From positions 8,583,501-8,647,500 of the forward strand of contig NC_016935.1 in NCBI RefSeq assembly GCF_000250655.1: a DNA stretch of 64,000 bases. Reading direction: 5' to 3'. Source of the DNA: Paenibacillus mucilaginosus 3016. GTDB taxonomy: Bacteria > Bacillota > Bacilli > Paenibacillales > NBRC-103111. A model generated the notes under the pieces. The model made no database searches and was not told the origin of the DNA. It worked only from the letters and a program-made list of their open reading frames with translations. A program made the translations under genes and the position numbers. Positions 35,197 to 43,666 of this stretch are shown one piece after another (within the stretch, counting starts at the first letter, position 1; each line of letters opens with the position of its first letter).

Positions 35197-36720
35197 TTAC
35201 TTCTTGTTTACCGCCTTGTAAGAAGCCGTGAACTCCTCGATAATCTTCGAGCCGCCTTCTTTCTTCCAGCGCTCGACTTCCTTCTGGAAGCCGGCTTCGT
35301 CGATGCTGCCCAGCATGAACTTGTAAGTGGCGTCTTTGATGATTTCCTGAAGGCGTGCGCCTCTCTCCGTATACGTCTTGGAATCGAGCGGCAGCGTCGG
35401 ATCGTGGATCAGGAAGCTGTTGTTGTCCTTCACGAGCTCCTCAGCCTTCGTACGCACCGGCAGCGTGAATCCGGAAGTCAGCATCTTGATCGTGCTCTCG
35501 CCGCCAACCTGCAGCGCTTGATAAGGCTTCACATCGCGCTCCCACAGCTTCACATCATCCGTAAGCATCGCTTTGCCGTCCTTGATCGAATAGTGCTTGC
35601 CCTCCTGGCCGAAGAACAGCAGGTTCGCCGTTTCGGGTGCCATCAGCTTGTCGAAGTAAGCCAGAATGTCCTTCAGCTCCGCTTCGGTCTTCACTGCCGA
35701 TTTCGGGAAGACTACGCCGGAGCCGAAGCCCGGAAGCGCCCATACACCCGGCCCCTTAGATCCTTCGATGCGGTTGGCCACTTCAAGAACCGCGTCCTTG
35801 TTCACAGCGGAGAGCTTCTGGTGAAGCGTCAGCACGTCCGGCAGGGAACCGATATAAATCCCGGCCTTGCCTGTCGTGAACAGGTTCTGCTGATCGGTCT
35901 TGCTGGTTACAGGGAAGTCTTTGTTGATCGCGCCGTCCTTGAACAGCTGCTGGAACCACTTCATCGTCTCAAGGTAAGCCGGATCTTCGAATTCCGGATA
36001 GATCGCCCCATCCTTCACACCCCAGTTGTTCGGCGTGCCGAAGTAGGAGGATACCGTTTTGAATGCACCGTAGATCAGGTCGTTCCGGTCGGTGATCCCC
36101 ATCGTGTCCTTCTTGCCGTTCTTATCGGGATCGTTTTCTGTAAACGCTTTCGCCATTTTGTATAAATCATCAAGTGTCTTTGGAGCCGGCAGTCCGAGCG
36201 CATCCGCCCAATCTTTGCGGTAGATCACGCCTTGGCGGGACCATGGTCTTTCCTGATAAAGCGAATATACTTTGCCGTCAACCGACATGTTCGTCAGAAT
36301 CTTGGGATCCAGGTTCTTCAGGTTCGGGTAATCCTTCAGATATGGACCAACCTCCCAGAACTGGTTGTTGCGGAATGCATCTCTCAAAGTAATGAGCGAG
36401 GTCTGGTTGCGGAGGAAGACCGCCTGTGGAAGCGTGCCCGTTGCGAACGCTGCGTTCAGCTTCTCATCATAGTTGCCGTCCGGCACCCACTGAATCGTCA
36501 GATCCGTCCCGGTCTTCTCTTCGATCATTTTCTCGAGCTCGGTATTCGGTACCTCCGGTGTATGAAGATTGGCCATAATCGTAATCGGCGTAGGACCCTT
36601 CTTGGCGGCTTCACCCCCACCTGCTGCTGCAGGCTGCTGGGTTCCCGCCGAATTCGAACAGCCTGCGGCGAGCGACACGGCAAGAGACGACACTACAAGC
36701 GCTTTCAAACGGTGGTTCAT
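35197..36720 (-). CDS. Extracellular solute-binding lipoprotein (sugar ABC type)
   Basis: 507 residues. Lipoprotein signal with lipobox LAAGC (Cys21), then a family 1 type periplasmic-binding fold of the LplA-like group expanded in Paenibacillus (ITIMANLHTPEVPNTELEKM; KVYSLYQERPWSRQGVIYRK). It should bind an oligosaccharide or aldouronate and deliver it to a permease. No permease, ATPase or AraC regulator is adjacent, so it is an orphan component here. GGGGGA precedes the ATG. The substrate is unknown. Confidence 0.85.
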   Translation of the reverse strand: MNHRLKALVVSSLAVSLAAGCSNSAGTQQPAAAGGGEAAKKGPTPITIMANLHTPEVPNTELEKMIEEKTGTDLTIQWVPDGNYDEKLNAAFATGTLPQAVFLRNQTSLITLRDAFRNNQFWEVGPYLKDYPNLKNLDPKILTNMSVDGKVYSLYQERPWSRQGVIYRKDWADALGLPAPKTLDDLYKMAKAFTENDPDKNGKKDTMGITDRNDLIYGAFKTVSSYFGTPNNWGVKDGAIYPEFEDPAYLETMKWFQQLFKDGAINKDFPVTSKTDQQNLFTTGKAGIYIGSLPDVLTLHQKLSAVNKDAVLEVANRIEGSKGPGVWALPGFGSGVVFPKSAVKTEAELKDILAYFDKLMAPETANLLFFGQEGKHYSIKDGKAMLTDDVKLWERDVKPYQALQVGGESTIKMLTSGFTLPVRTKAEELVKDNNSFLIHDPTLPLDSKTYTERGARLQEIIKDATYKFMLGSIDEAGFQKEVERWKKEGGSKIIEEFTASYKAVNKK

Positions 36721-36940
36721 GGATATTTCCCCCTGATCTCTGATAGGCTGTGGTCTGACTTGCCCTAACTATAGTAGGAACGGGGCGATTACGTAAATAA
36801 TCAGCGCATTGGATATTGAAGATGCCTGTACCGGCGCGGGTTTCGAGGGAGTTCGGGAGAAATCGGGGCCGTTGTAAGAGGGCCCGCCGCTAAGCATAGA
36901 ACCCTTCATCCAATGAAATGATAATGGTGTACATCACGGC

Positions 36941-36970
36941 AAAAAGCACCGGATGGGTTCATCCGGCGCT
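36941..36970 (-). terminator. Terminator of the YceI gene
   Basis: Minus-strand AGCGCCGGATG / CATCCGGTGCT then TTTTT. The stretch 36721-36940 upstream of the lipoprotein gene shows nothing I can name. Confidence 0.85.
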
Positions 36971-36985
36971 GTTCAGGTTCGGTTA

Positions 36986-37663
36986 CTACTTGGCCATCAC
37001 GAGGCGCAGCTGCAGCGTGATGTTATTCTCCGTATCCACGACGACGGCGTGAGGATTCTTCAGACCGAAATCCTCAAAGGTCACGACCGAGCTGCCTTCC
37101 AGCTTGATCGTTCCGCCGCTGTATAAAGCATCGGTCTTGAAGGTTACGTCCTTCGAAACGCCTTTTACCGTCAGTGTGCCCGGAAGATCGAAGGTTACCT
37201 TCTCGCCTTCCTTCCACTCCTTCGGCAGTCCCTCAAATGACTTCGCCTTGAACTCCGCCTTAGGGAAGGCTGCGGCATTCAGAAACTTCTCGCCGGCCAC
37301 GTGGCTGTCCCTTGTTGCATTGCCCGATTGGACCTTGGCAATCTCAATCGATGCGCTGGCGGCATTCTTCGTCAGATCGCTTACATCCAGCGTCCATTGT
37401 CCCTGCACTTCACCGCTCTCGAAGTTGACTGTCTCTTTGGACGTTGTCACAGAGAAGTAGACCTTGGACTCCGGCTGAATCTTCCACTCTCCGTTCAGCT
37501 TGGCGGCATCCACCGCCGCACCCCCGGACGCCTGTACGGAAGCATTCGCCGGGATAACCTCCTGCACGGTAACGTGATTGCCGGCAAAGTAATCATAAGC
37601 GGCATAAGCACCGACCAGCACAACGATAACACCTGCGGACAAAGCGATCATTTTTTGTTTCAT
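36986..37663 (-). CDS. YceI-family lipocalin-like protein
   Basis: 225 residues: one N-terminal membrane segment or signal (about 5-25), a linker, then the YceI beta-barrel (GEWKIQPESKVYFSVTTS; RDSHVAGEKFLNAAAFPKAEF; GTLTVKGVSKDVTF). YceI proteins bind isoprenoid or other amphiphilic molecules; the N-terminal segment probably holds it outside the membrane. AGGAGG is before the ATG. A palindrome matching the BlaI-type operator of the neighbouring blaI gene lies 57 bases upstream, suggesting shared control. Confidence 0.9.
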   Translation of the reverse strand: MKQKMIALSAGVIVVLVGAYAAYDYFAGNHVTVQEVIPANASVQASGGAAVDAAKLNGEWKIQPESKVYFSVTTSKETVNFESGEVQGQWTLDVSDLTKNAASASIEIAKVQSGNATRDSHVAGEKFLNAAAFPKAEFKAKSFEGLPKEWKEGEKVTFDLPGTLTVKGVSKDVTFKTDALYSGGTIKLEGSSVVTFEDFGLKNPHAVVVDTENNITLQLRLVMAK

Positions 37664-37719
37664 AAATTGTTACCTCCTAAGGTTGGATTGGTTTGGGACC
37701 AGCAATGATTCCTCCAGCC

Positions 37720-37740
37720 TGCACTACGCAATGTAGTGCA
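37720..37740. promoter_or_regulatory. BlaI-type operator before yceI
   Basis: TGCACTAC-GCAAT-GTAGTGCA, perfect 8-bp arms. The blaI promoter carries TCACTAC-ACATT-GTAGTGA, so CACTAC-N5-GTAGTG is shared. Confidence 0.75.
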
Positions 37741-37769
37741 GATGGTTAAAAAAAATTAGAGATAAACCA

Positions 37770-38624
37770 CTAGAGATATAGAAACTCTATAAGAAACATA
37801 GCCGACAGTACGGCTGCGACCTTCAGAGATATCATCATCCGTTTCAGCGGAAAGGACAGGGCTTGTACGGCCTGCGGGTCGATCAGCTGTTGGATTCTAT
37901 AATTGATGGATGTTTCGGCAAACGAAGCATAGGCAAAAGCATAAGAATGAACCTGCTTGCGCTTCAGCAGCTTGAGCAGCGCGCTCCCCAGATGAACGGG
38001 CTCGCCCGTCTTCCGGATGGCCGCGGCATCAGCCAGTACCTCCCTCGCTGCGCTGTACTGCTTGGAATTCCACTTCAGGATCGGGATATACCACAACACA
38101 TCGGCACATCCGGTCATCAGCATCGTCTTCAGCGGATCCCGGTGCTGCAGGTGAAACTGTTCGTGGTAGACGATCGCCTCCAGCTCCCCCGGCTCCAGCA
38201 TTTGCAGAAGGCCTGTGGACAGAACGATCTTCGGACGAAGAAGCCCCATGGTCAGTGCGATGGCGTCCGGGTGATCAATCACCTGAAGCTCGCCGGGACC
38301 GAGACCGTACCGCTCTGTGAGCAGCGCCGTCAGCTCCGCATCGTGCAGACGACTGAGCCTGCCCTTCGCACGCAGGGAGAAGTAGATCTGCTTGGCAGCG
38401 CCCCAGAAGAGCAGCAGCATCGTGAAAACCACAACCCCATCCAGCACGTAGACCACCCATGCGAGACCCAGCGACTCGGCCAGGGCCGTGCAGTGAAGGA
38501 AGAAGTTATACCCGACCGGCTGTCCCGTGATTCCTTGAACCACATAGAGCCCCATCTGGGCCAGCAAACACATCGAGGTGCACAAACTCAACAGGAAAAG
38601 AATCCTCGATCTCCGTTCCCACAT
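37770..38624 (-). CDS. M56-family (BlaR1-like) membrane metalloprotease, no sensor domain
   Basis: 284 residues. Membrane segments near 8-32, 54-76 and at the C-terminus frame a zinc protease domain with HEQFH (His154, Glu155, His158) and the downstream EVLADAAA that supplies the third ligand. BlaR1/MecR1 relatives cleave the BlaI repressor after sensing beta-lactam, but this protein lacks the large penicillin-binding C-terminal domain, so its signal must differ. It starts 3 bases after the blaI stop (TAAGCGATG), a coupled pair. Confidence 0.88.
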   Translation of the reverse strand: MWERRSRILFLLSLCTSMCLLAQMGLYVVQGITGQPVGYNFFLHCTALAESLGLAWVVYVLDGVVVFTMLLLFWGAAKQIYFSLRAKGRLSRLHDAELTALLTERYGLGPGELQVIDHPDAIALTMGLLRPKIVLSTGLLQMLEPGELEAIVYHEQFHLQHRDPLKTMLMTGCADVLWYIPILKWNSKQYSAAREVLADAAAIRKTGEPVHLGSALLKLLKRKQVHSYAFAYASFAETSINYRIQQLIDPQAVQALSFPLKRMMISLKVAAVLSAMFLIEFLYL

Positions 38625-38627
38625 CGC

Positions 38628-39041
38628 TTATTTCCCCTCTTTGAGTTGTTTGATTTTCTGCTCCAGCTTGGCGAGCAGCTGCGGATCAGCCTCATCCAGT
38701 GCATCCAGCATATGGTTGACAACCAGGGGACCGAAATCCTCGACGAGGCTGTGCGATATTTCCTTTGATTGGCTCTCGAGAAAATGCGCCTTGGACTGCA
38801 CCGGAGAATACATCGAGGTGCGCCCTTCCATCGTCTTGGTCAGAATCCCTTTCTCCAGCAGGCGGTTCATGACGGTCATGACCGTGTTGTAATTCAGGTC
38901 CTTCTCTTTCTCCAGGCGGATCTGCACATCCTTGATGGACTGGTGGGGATGGGCCCACAGGATTTCCATAATCTTCGCCTCAAGCGGTCCGAAGAAGCGC
39001 TCGAGCCCTCGCTGATGATAACCCGATTTTCCTGTACGCAT
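38628..39041 (-). CDS. BlaI/MecI/CopY-family repressor
   Basis: 137 residues, the family length. Winged-helix DNA-binding domain (FFGPLEAKIMEILW; NTVMTVMNRLLEKGIL) and a C-terminal dimerisation helix, with a possible cleavage region between. The start at 39041 (MRTGKSG) follows AAAGGTG; the frame is open to 39221 but crosses the promoter. Its operator covers its own -10 box, so it represses itself, and a matching site precedes yceI. The M56 protease downstream is its likely antagonist. Confidence 0.9.
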   Translation of the reverse strand: MRTGKSGYHQRGLERFFGPLEAKIMEILWAHPHQSIKDVQIRLEKEKDLNYNTVMTVMNRLLEKGILTKTMEGRTSMYSPVQSKAHFLESQSKEISHSLVEDFGPLVVNHMLDALDEADPQLLAKLEQKIKQLKEGK

Positions 39042-39055
39042 AGGATACACACCTT

Positions 39056-39094
39056 TCACTACACATTGTAGTGATAAATGGCAGGAAAAGTCAA
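39056..39094 (-). promoter_or_regulatory. Proximal blaI promoter with operator over the -10
   Basis: TTGACT (39089-39094), 18 bases, TACAAT (39065-39070). The palindrome TCACTAC-N5-GTAGTGA (39056-39074) covers the -10. Confidence 0.8.
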
Positions 39095-39114
39095 CCCCAA
39101 CTTTTCCTTCCCGT

Positions 39115-39157
39115 ATTGTAATACCCGAACCTGAAACGAGTCTGAAGGAAACCTTAA
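39115..39157 (-). promoter_or_regulatory. Distal blaI promoter with TTCAG repeats
   Basis: Minus strand TTAAG, TTCAG, TTCAGG with starts 11 bp apart (plus-strand CTxAA at 39153, 39142, 39131), 9 bases, then TACAAT (39115-39120). Same layout as before the two-component, SLH and FlxA-like genes. Confidence 0.6.
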
Positions 39158-39283
39158 TTTTTGCTGAAAATGGGTTCGGGAATCCACCGCGGGTTTGATC
39201 CGCCCCCCTCCAATCCCGCACCCTTGCGCCCAGAGAAGAATACCCTGAGTCATAGGCAGTTACCCTTATCTTTGGAGGTTCCC

Positions 39284-40189
39284 ATGAGCACCTATCCCGT
39301 GTATCCCTATTACAGCACCCATACCGAATGTGAACAAAAGCCCGTCGCCTTTCCCCCGCAGAAGCAGGAGGAGCAGCCGGGGCTTGAATATCTCATGACG
39401 CCGAGGCCGATCTATGAGAATCCGGCGTACTCCGGGAGCCGGAAGCTCGAGAACCGGGTCACCCTGATCACAGGAGGCGACAGCGGGATCGGCCGGGCCG
39501 CGGCGATCGCTTTCGCCAAGGAGGGGGCCGACGTGGTCATCGCCTACCTAAGCGAGCATCCCGACGCGATGGAGACGAAGAAGCGCATCGAGCAGCTGGG
39601 GCGGCGCTGTCTTGCGCTTCCTGCCGACCTGCGGGTCAAAGCAGCCTGCACTGCCGTCGTGGAGAAAACCGTGCAGGCCTTCGGCCGGCTGGATGTGCTC
39701 GTGAACAATATCGCGGTGCAGTATCCGCAGGAGCAGCTGACCGACATCACCGAAGAGCAGCTGGAGCAGACCTTCCGCACGAACATCTACTCGTTCTTTT
39801 TCATGACGCAGGCCGCCCTTCCTTACCTCAGAGAAGGAAGTTCGATCATCAATACAGCCTCCATCACAGCATACCGCGGCGAAAAATTACTGCTCGATTA
39901 TTCCACCACCAAAGCGGCGGTCATCGGGTTCACGCGCGCCCTGTCCCAGAACCTGGTGGCCCGCGGAATCCGTGTCAATGCTGTAGCCCCCGGCCCCGTC
40001 TGGACCCCGTTCATCCCCGCGACCTTCCCGCCGGAGCGGCTCGCCGTCTTCGGTACGGATACACCGATGAAGCGGGCCGCCCAGCCGTTCGAGCTCGCCC
40101 CCGCCTATGTGTACCTGGCCTGCGACGATTCCCGTTACGTGACGGGGGAGACCATGCATGTGAACGGCGGGGATTTTGTCGGGGGATAG
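39284..40189 (+). CDS. SDR-family oxidoreductase (YhdF/YdaD-like)
   Basis: 301 residues. An N-terminal Tyr/Pro-rich tail of about 50 residues leads into a classical short-chain dehydrogenase: TGGDSGIG cofactor motif, NNIA, catalytic Ser in INTASITAY and YSTTK. The tail plus 'TGGDSGIGRA' is typical of the general-stress SDRs of Bacillus such as YdaD and YhdF. TTTGGAGG precedes the ATG. The substrate is unknown. Confidence 0.9.
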   Translation: MSTYPVYPYYSTHTECEQKPVAFPPQKQEEQPGLEYLMTPRPIYENPAYSGSRKLENRVTLITGGDSGIGRAAAIAFAKEGADVVIAYLSEHPDAMETKKRIEQLGRRCLALPADLRVKAACTAVVEKTVQAFGRLDVLVNNIAVQYPQEQLTDITEEQLEQTFRTNIYSFFFMTQAALPYLREGSSIINTASITAYRGEKLLLDYSTTKAAVIGFTRALSQNLVARGIRVNAVAPGPVWTPFIPATFPPERLAVFGTDTPMKRAAQPFELAPAYVYLACDDSRYVTGETMHVNGGDFVGG

Positions 40190-40218
40190 CGGCTCCCGGG
40201 AACAGCACGGGCATAATA

Positions 40219-40246
40219 CAAAAGAGCAGGGCAAGTACCCTGCTCT
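40219..40246 (-). terminator. Terminator of the symporter gene
   Basis: AGAGCAGGG / CCCTGCTCT; minus-strand tail TTTTGTATT. Confidence 0.75.
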
Positions 40247-40267
40247 CTCGATTCTGATACATTCGGA

Positions 40268-41623
40268 TTAAGCTGTAGCCGTCTCGAGCGGATCTTCTTC
40301 ACCGCGGTTGAAGGACTCGCGGTCGAATTCGCCTTCGGCGTTCGCTACCAGCAGGGAGGTTACGGTGGTTCCCGTCGCATTGACCGCCGTGCGGCCCATA
40401 TCGATGACGGATTCCACCGCGATCACCAGCCCCATGCCCTCCAGCGGCAGCCCGAGCGCCGTCAGGACAACGGTGGTGGAGATCGTTGCCGGTCCCGGTA
40501 CCCCGGCCACCCCGATGGAGGAGATGACCGCAACGAGGATCAGCACGATATATTCCGAAGGGCCGAGCGGGATATTATAGACCTTCGCGACGAACACCGC
40601 CACCACGGCAGGCCAGACGCCGCCGCACCCGTTGAAGTTCATCGTGGCGCCGAGCGGGGCCACGAAGGAGGCGATCCGGTCCGATACGCGCAGGCGCTTC
40701 GTAATGACCTCCAGGTTCACCGGCAGCGTGGCATAGCTGCTGCGGGTCGTGAAGGCGACGGCCGCCGTAGGATAGGCCTTGCGGAAGAACTTCAGCGGAT
40801 TGACCTTGGCCACCAGACCGACCAGACCGCCGAAGACAAACACAAAATGCAGGATGAGGGCGATGTAAGAGGCGATGATAATCTTCGCCAGCGGAGCCAG
40901 CGTATCGAGGCCGTAACGGGCGGCCATGGAGCCGACTAGCGCGTACACCCCGTACGGCGTCAGACGGATCACGTACTTGACCACCTGGTGCAGAATATCG
41001 GCGAGCGAGGCTACGACCTGCTTCACCGGCTGAACGGCTTCCGGCTTCTTCGAGCCGACATGGATGATGGCGACGGCCACGAAGATCGCGAAGATCAGCA
41101 CCGGCACGACCTTGCCTGTGGCCATATCATTGATCGGGTTCGACGGAACGAGATCGATGATCACCTGGGAGAAGGTCGGAATTTCGCGTGCCTTGAAGTC
41201 CTTCGGCACAGCCTGCTGAATCCCGGCGCCCGGATCGACCGCCAGAGCGACGGCCAGGCCGATCGCTGCGGCAATACCGGTCGTAAGCAGGAACCAGGAG
41301 ATCGTCTTCACGCCGATCTTGCGCAGCTGACCAAGGCTCGACAGCGACGTGATGCTGTGAATAACAAGAACGACGACCAGCGGCATGACGAGCATCTTGA
41401 TCAGGTTGACATAGATCGTTCCGATCGTCGAGACGCTCTTGTAGTCCAGCTTGAGCGTGTTGAAGGCAATCCCGGCCGCCAGCCCCAGGCCAAGGGCGAG
41501 CAGGACACGTGTACCGAAGCCTACGCGCTTGCGTGCGAGGAAGTATAGGAATCCGATAATAACAAGCGAGACGAGAAGCGAAATCCAGTTCGTCTGGAAT
41601 GCCGTAAAGAGATTGTTTTGCAC
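40268..41623 (-). CDS. tcyP: Dicarboxylate/amino acid:cation symporter (TcyP-like)
   Basis: 451 residues, DAACS (glutamate transporter fold) with eight helices and two re-entrant hairpins. HP1 reads TTRSSYATLPVN, TM7 MNFNGCGGVW, HP2 GVAGVPGPATIST and TM8 IDMGRTAVNATG. The N-terminus (FLYFLARKRVGFGTRVLLALGLG) resembles L-cystine symporter TcyP rather than glutamate carriers, so cystine uptake is likely but not proven. GTG start with AAGGGG upstream. A palindrome and promoter precede it. Confidence 0.82.
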   Translation of the reverse strand: MQNNLFTAFQTNWISLLVSLVIIGFLYFLARKRVGFGTRVLLALGLGLAAGIAFNTLKLDYKSVSTIGTIYVNLIKMLVMPLVVVLVIHSITSLSSLGQLRKIGVKTISWFLLTTGIAAAIGLAVALAVDPGAGIQQAVPKDFKAREIPTFSQVIIDLVPSNPINDMATGKVVPVLIFAIFVAVAIIHVGSKKPEAVQPVKQVVASLADILHQVVKYVIRLTPYGVYALVGSMAARYGLDTLAPLAKIIIASYIALILHFVFVFGGLVGLVAKVNPLKFFRKAYPTAAVAFTTRSSYATLPVNLEVITKRLRVSDRIASFVAPLGATMNFNGCGGVWPAVVAVFVAKVYNIPLGPSEYIVLILVAVISSIGVAGVPGPATISTTVVLTALGLPLEGMGLVIAVESVIDMGRTAVNATGTTVTSLLVANAEGEFDRESFNRGEEDPLETATA

Positions 41624-41640
41624 GATGGAGCACCCCTTTT

Positions 41641-41712
41641 ATTCCGACTTAACTAATCGGTATTTATTAATTTATATGCATTAAGGTACTCCTCTTATTC
41701 CGGTTTTGTCAA
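41641..41712 (-). promoter_or_regulatory. Promoter and palindromic operator of the TcyP-like gene
   Basis: TTGACA (41707-41712), 18 bases, TACCTT (41683-41688). Just downstream in the leader, ATACCGA-N9-TCGGAAT (41641-41663). A CymR-type cysteine regulator would fit the gene, but the match to its consensus is only partial. Confidence 0.5.
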
Positions 41713-41753
41713 GACATTCTTCGCAATTTCTTTTCAATACCAATTATTCAAAG

Positions 41754-41777
41754 CAAAAAGAGAGCCCAAAGGCTCTC
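41754..41777 (-). terminator. Terminator of the third chemoreceptor
   Basis: Minus-strand GAGAGCC, loop TTTG, GGCTCTC, then TTTTTG. Confidence 0.85.
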
Positions 41778-41780
41778 CTC

Positions 41781-43499
41781 TTAGACGCTTATTTTACCTA
41801 AGGTTGATTTGAGATCCGAAGCCATGGCCGTCAATTCTTCCGAGCCGGCGGCAAGCTGCTCGATCTCCCGGGAGATTCCTTCCGCGATCTCCAGCACAGT
41901 CTCCGAACTGCGCAGCGTGCTCTCGATAGTCTGGTCTACACCCGAGATCAGCCCGATGATCTTCTCAGAGCCGGCGACCTCTTCCGCCGTCACATCCGTA
42001 ATGCCCGTGATGTTCTTCACGGTACCGCTCAACGCGGCGAGAATCTGCTCGAGCGCCCGGCCGGCCGCTTCGGCCGATGCACTGCCTTTGGCCACTTCAG
42101 CGCGGCCCTGCTCATTGGAGCGTACGGCAAGCTCAATGCTGGCCGTGATTTTCTTGATGAGCTCTCCCGCTTCCGCCGCCTCGCGGTTGGACTGCTCGGC
42201 CAGCTTCCGGACCTCGCCCGCGACCACCGCGAACCCCCGGCCCGCTTCTCCCGCACGGGCCGCCTCGATCGAAGCGTTCAATGCCAGCAGATTCGTCGAA
42301 TTGGCAATTTCCGTGATGGAGGAAGCGATGGATGCGATTCTTGCGGAGTATTCATGCAGCTCCAGTATATGCGATTCGGTTTCGGCCGAACGGGCCTCAA
42401 TGGAAGACATGCATTCGACCGTATGCTGCACGGTTTCCTTCCCCTTCTCCGCAATCGCCTGCGTTTCCTTCGAATCCCGATGGGCCTCCGACGCCTTGCC
42501 GTGAGCCGTCTGGATCAAGGCGGAGAGCTCCTGCAGGACCTCGGAGGACTCCCTTACCGAAGCATGGCCGCTTGTCGCATCGCGTGTCACGCTGCGGTTG
42601 CGCTCGATGACTTCATTGTAGGCCCGTGTCATGTCTTCGAGCCCCTTGGCCATGCTCTCCGAGGACACGGCCACCTGATCCGCCGAGAGATAGACGTGCT
42701 CGTTGATATCCCCGATCATCCGCTGCAGAGAGCCAAGCATGCCCCGCACGGCAGCCGATAACCGGCCGATTTCGTCGCGTGAACGCACTTCCTGCACTTC
42801 GATCCGCAGATTGCCCCGCGACACTTCTTCGGCTGCCTTCGTGATAGCGACGAGCGGGCGGGTGCTGCGCGCCACAAAGAACCAGATCACAAGCGCGGCA
42901 ATCGCCACCTGAAGGACGCCGTAGAACTGCATCCGGCCCCGGAAAGCGGCAATCGCATCTTCATAAGGCTTATTCGCTACGCCCACATACCAAATCCCGA
43001 TGATCTCGCCCTTCTCATTCTTGATCGGCTCATAGGCCGCCTGGTAGATCTGGCCGACTACGTTGGCCTCGCCGAGATACAGCTCCCCCTTGCGGAGCGT
43101 GACTTCGGCAACGACATCCGACACCTGCGTCCCCACGGCCCGGGAACCGTCCGCTTTCTTCACGTTCGTGGCCACCCGGGTATCCCCGAGGAATATCGTG
43201 ACGGTATCGCCCGTATCGGCACCGAATTCATCAATAAGCCCGTAATTGCCGTCTATGAGCGTCTCGCCCTTATAGAGCTTGCCCTCCCGTACGGACCACG
43301 GTCCCGGATACACTTTGTCGAGCAGAAGCCTGCCGCTCTTCAGGTCGCCCTGGAGCTTGGTCCGGGCCGCGGCCAAAATTTCTTTCTTCGCATGCGTGAC
43401 CGCATATGTGCCCATAACCCCGCTGCCCACTACAATCAGAAGGGTGATGAACAGGATCAATTTGGCCTTGATGCCAAGCTCCATCTGGAATTTCCTCAT
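41781..43499 (-). CDS. Methyl-accepting chemotaxis protein with single-Cache sensor
   Basis: 572 residues. TM1 (about 13-33), an extracellular single Cache domain of about 150 residues (VGQIYQAAYEPIKNEKGEII; GIWYVGVANKPYEDA), TM2, HAMP and the signalling hairpin ALNASIEAARAGEAGRGFAV. The start at 43499 follows GAAGGAG; an upstream in-frame start at 43547 would add 16 basic residues and lacks a site. The SigD promoter upstream is the best of the three receptor promoters here. Ligand unknown. Confidence 0.92.
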   Translation of the reverse strand: MRKFQMELGIKAKLILFITLLIVVGSGVMGTYAVTHAKKEILAAARTKLQGDLKSGRLLLDKVYPGPWSVREGKLYKGETLIDGNYGLIDEFGADTGDTVTIFLGDTRVATNVKKADGSRAVGTQVSDVVAEVTLRKGELYLGEANVVGQIYQAAYEPIKNEKGEIIGIWYVGVANKPYEDAIAAFRGRMQFYGVLQVAIAALVIWFFVARSTRPLVAITKAAEEVSRGNLRIEVQEVRSRDEIGRLSAAVRGMLGSLQRMIGDINEHVYLSADQVAVSSESMAKGLEDMTRAYNEVIERNRSVTRDATSGHASVRESSEVLQELSALIQTAHGKASEAHRDSKETQAIAEKGKETVQHTVECMSSIEARSAETESHILELHEYSARIASIASSITEIANSTNLLALNASIEAARAGEAGRGFAVVAGEVRKLAEQSNREAAEAGELIKKITASIELAVRSNEQGRAEVAKGSASAEAAGRALEQILAALSGTVKNITGITDVTAEEVAGSEKIIGLISGVDQTIESTLRSSETVLEIAEGISREIEQLAAGSEELTAMASDLKSTLGKISV

Positions 43500-43565
43500 G
43501 CTGCGTTTTCTCCTTCGTCTGGGTTGATCATGATGTGAGTGTGACATACATCACCTATACGGAGT

Positions 43566-43593
43566 ATATCGGCTTCGTACAGCGGTTTGTTTA
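43566..43593 (-). promoter_or_regulatory. SigD promoter of the single-Cache chemoreceptor
   Basis: Minus strand TAAA (43590-43593), 16 bases, GCCGATAT (43566-43573): exact match to the SigD consensus. Confidence 0.85.
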
Positions 43594-43621
43594 TTATCCA
43601 CTATGTGGAAGAGGGCGCAGC

Positions 43622-43652
43622 AAAAAAGACCCTGTCTCTCCGACAGGGTCTT
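43622..43652 (-). terminator. Terminator of the AAC(3)-like gene
   Basis: 11-bp stem AAGACCCTGTC / GACAGGGTCTT then TTTTTTG on the minus strand. Confidence 0.88.
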
Positions 43653-43666
43653 CCCTCATATATCCG

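Noticed and set aside
40216..40250. AGAGCAGGG hairpin as terminator of the SDR gene
   Set aside because: The T-rich tail is on the minus strand only, so it was assigned to the symporter gene; a role for the SDR transcript cannot be excluded.
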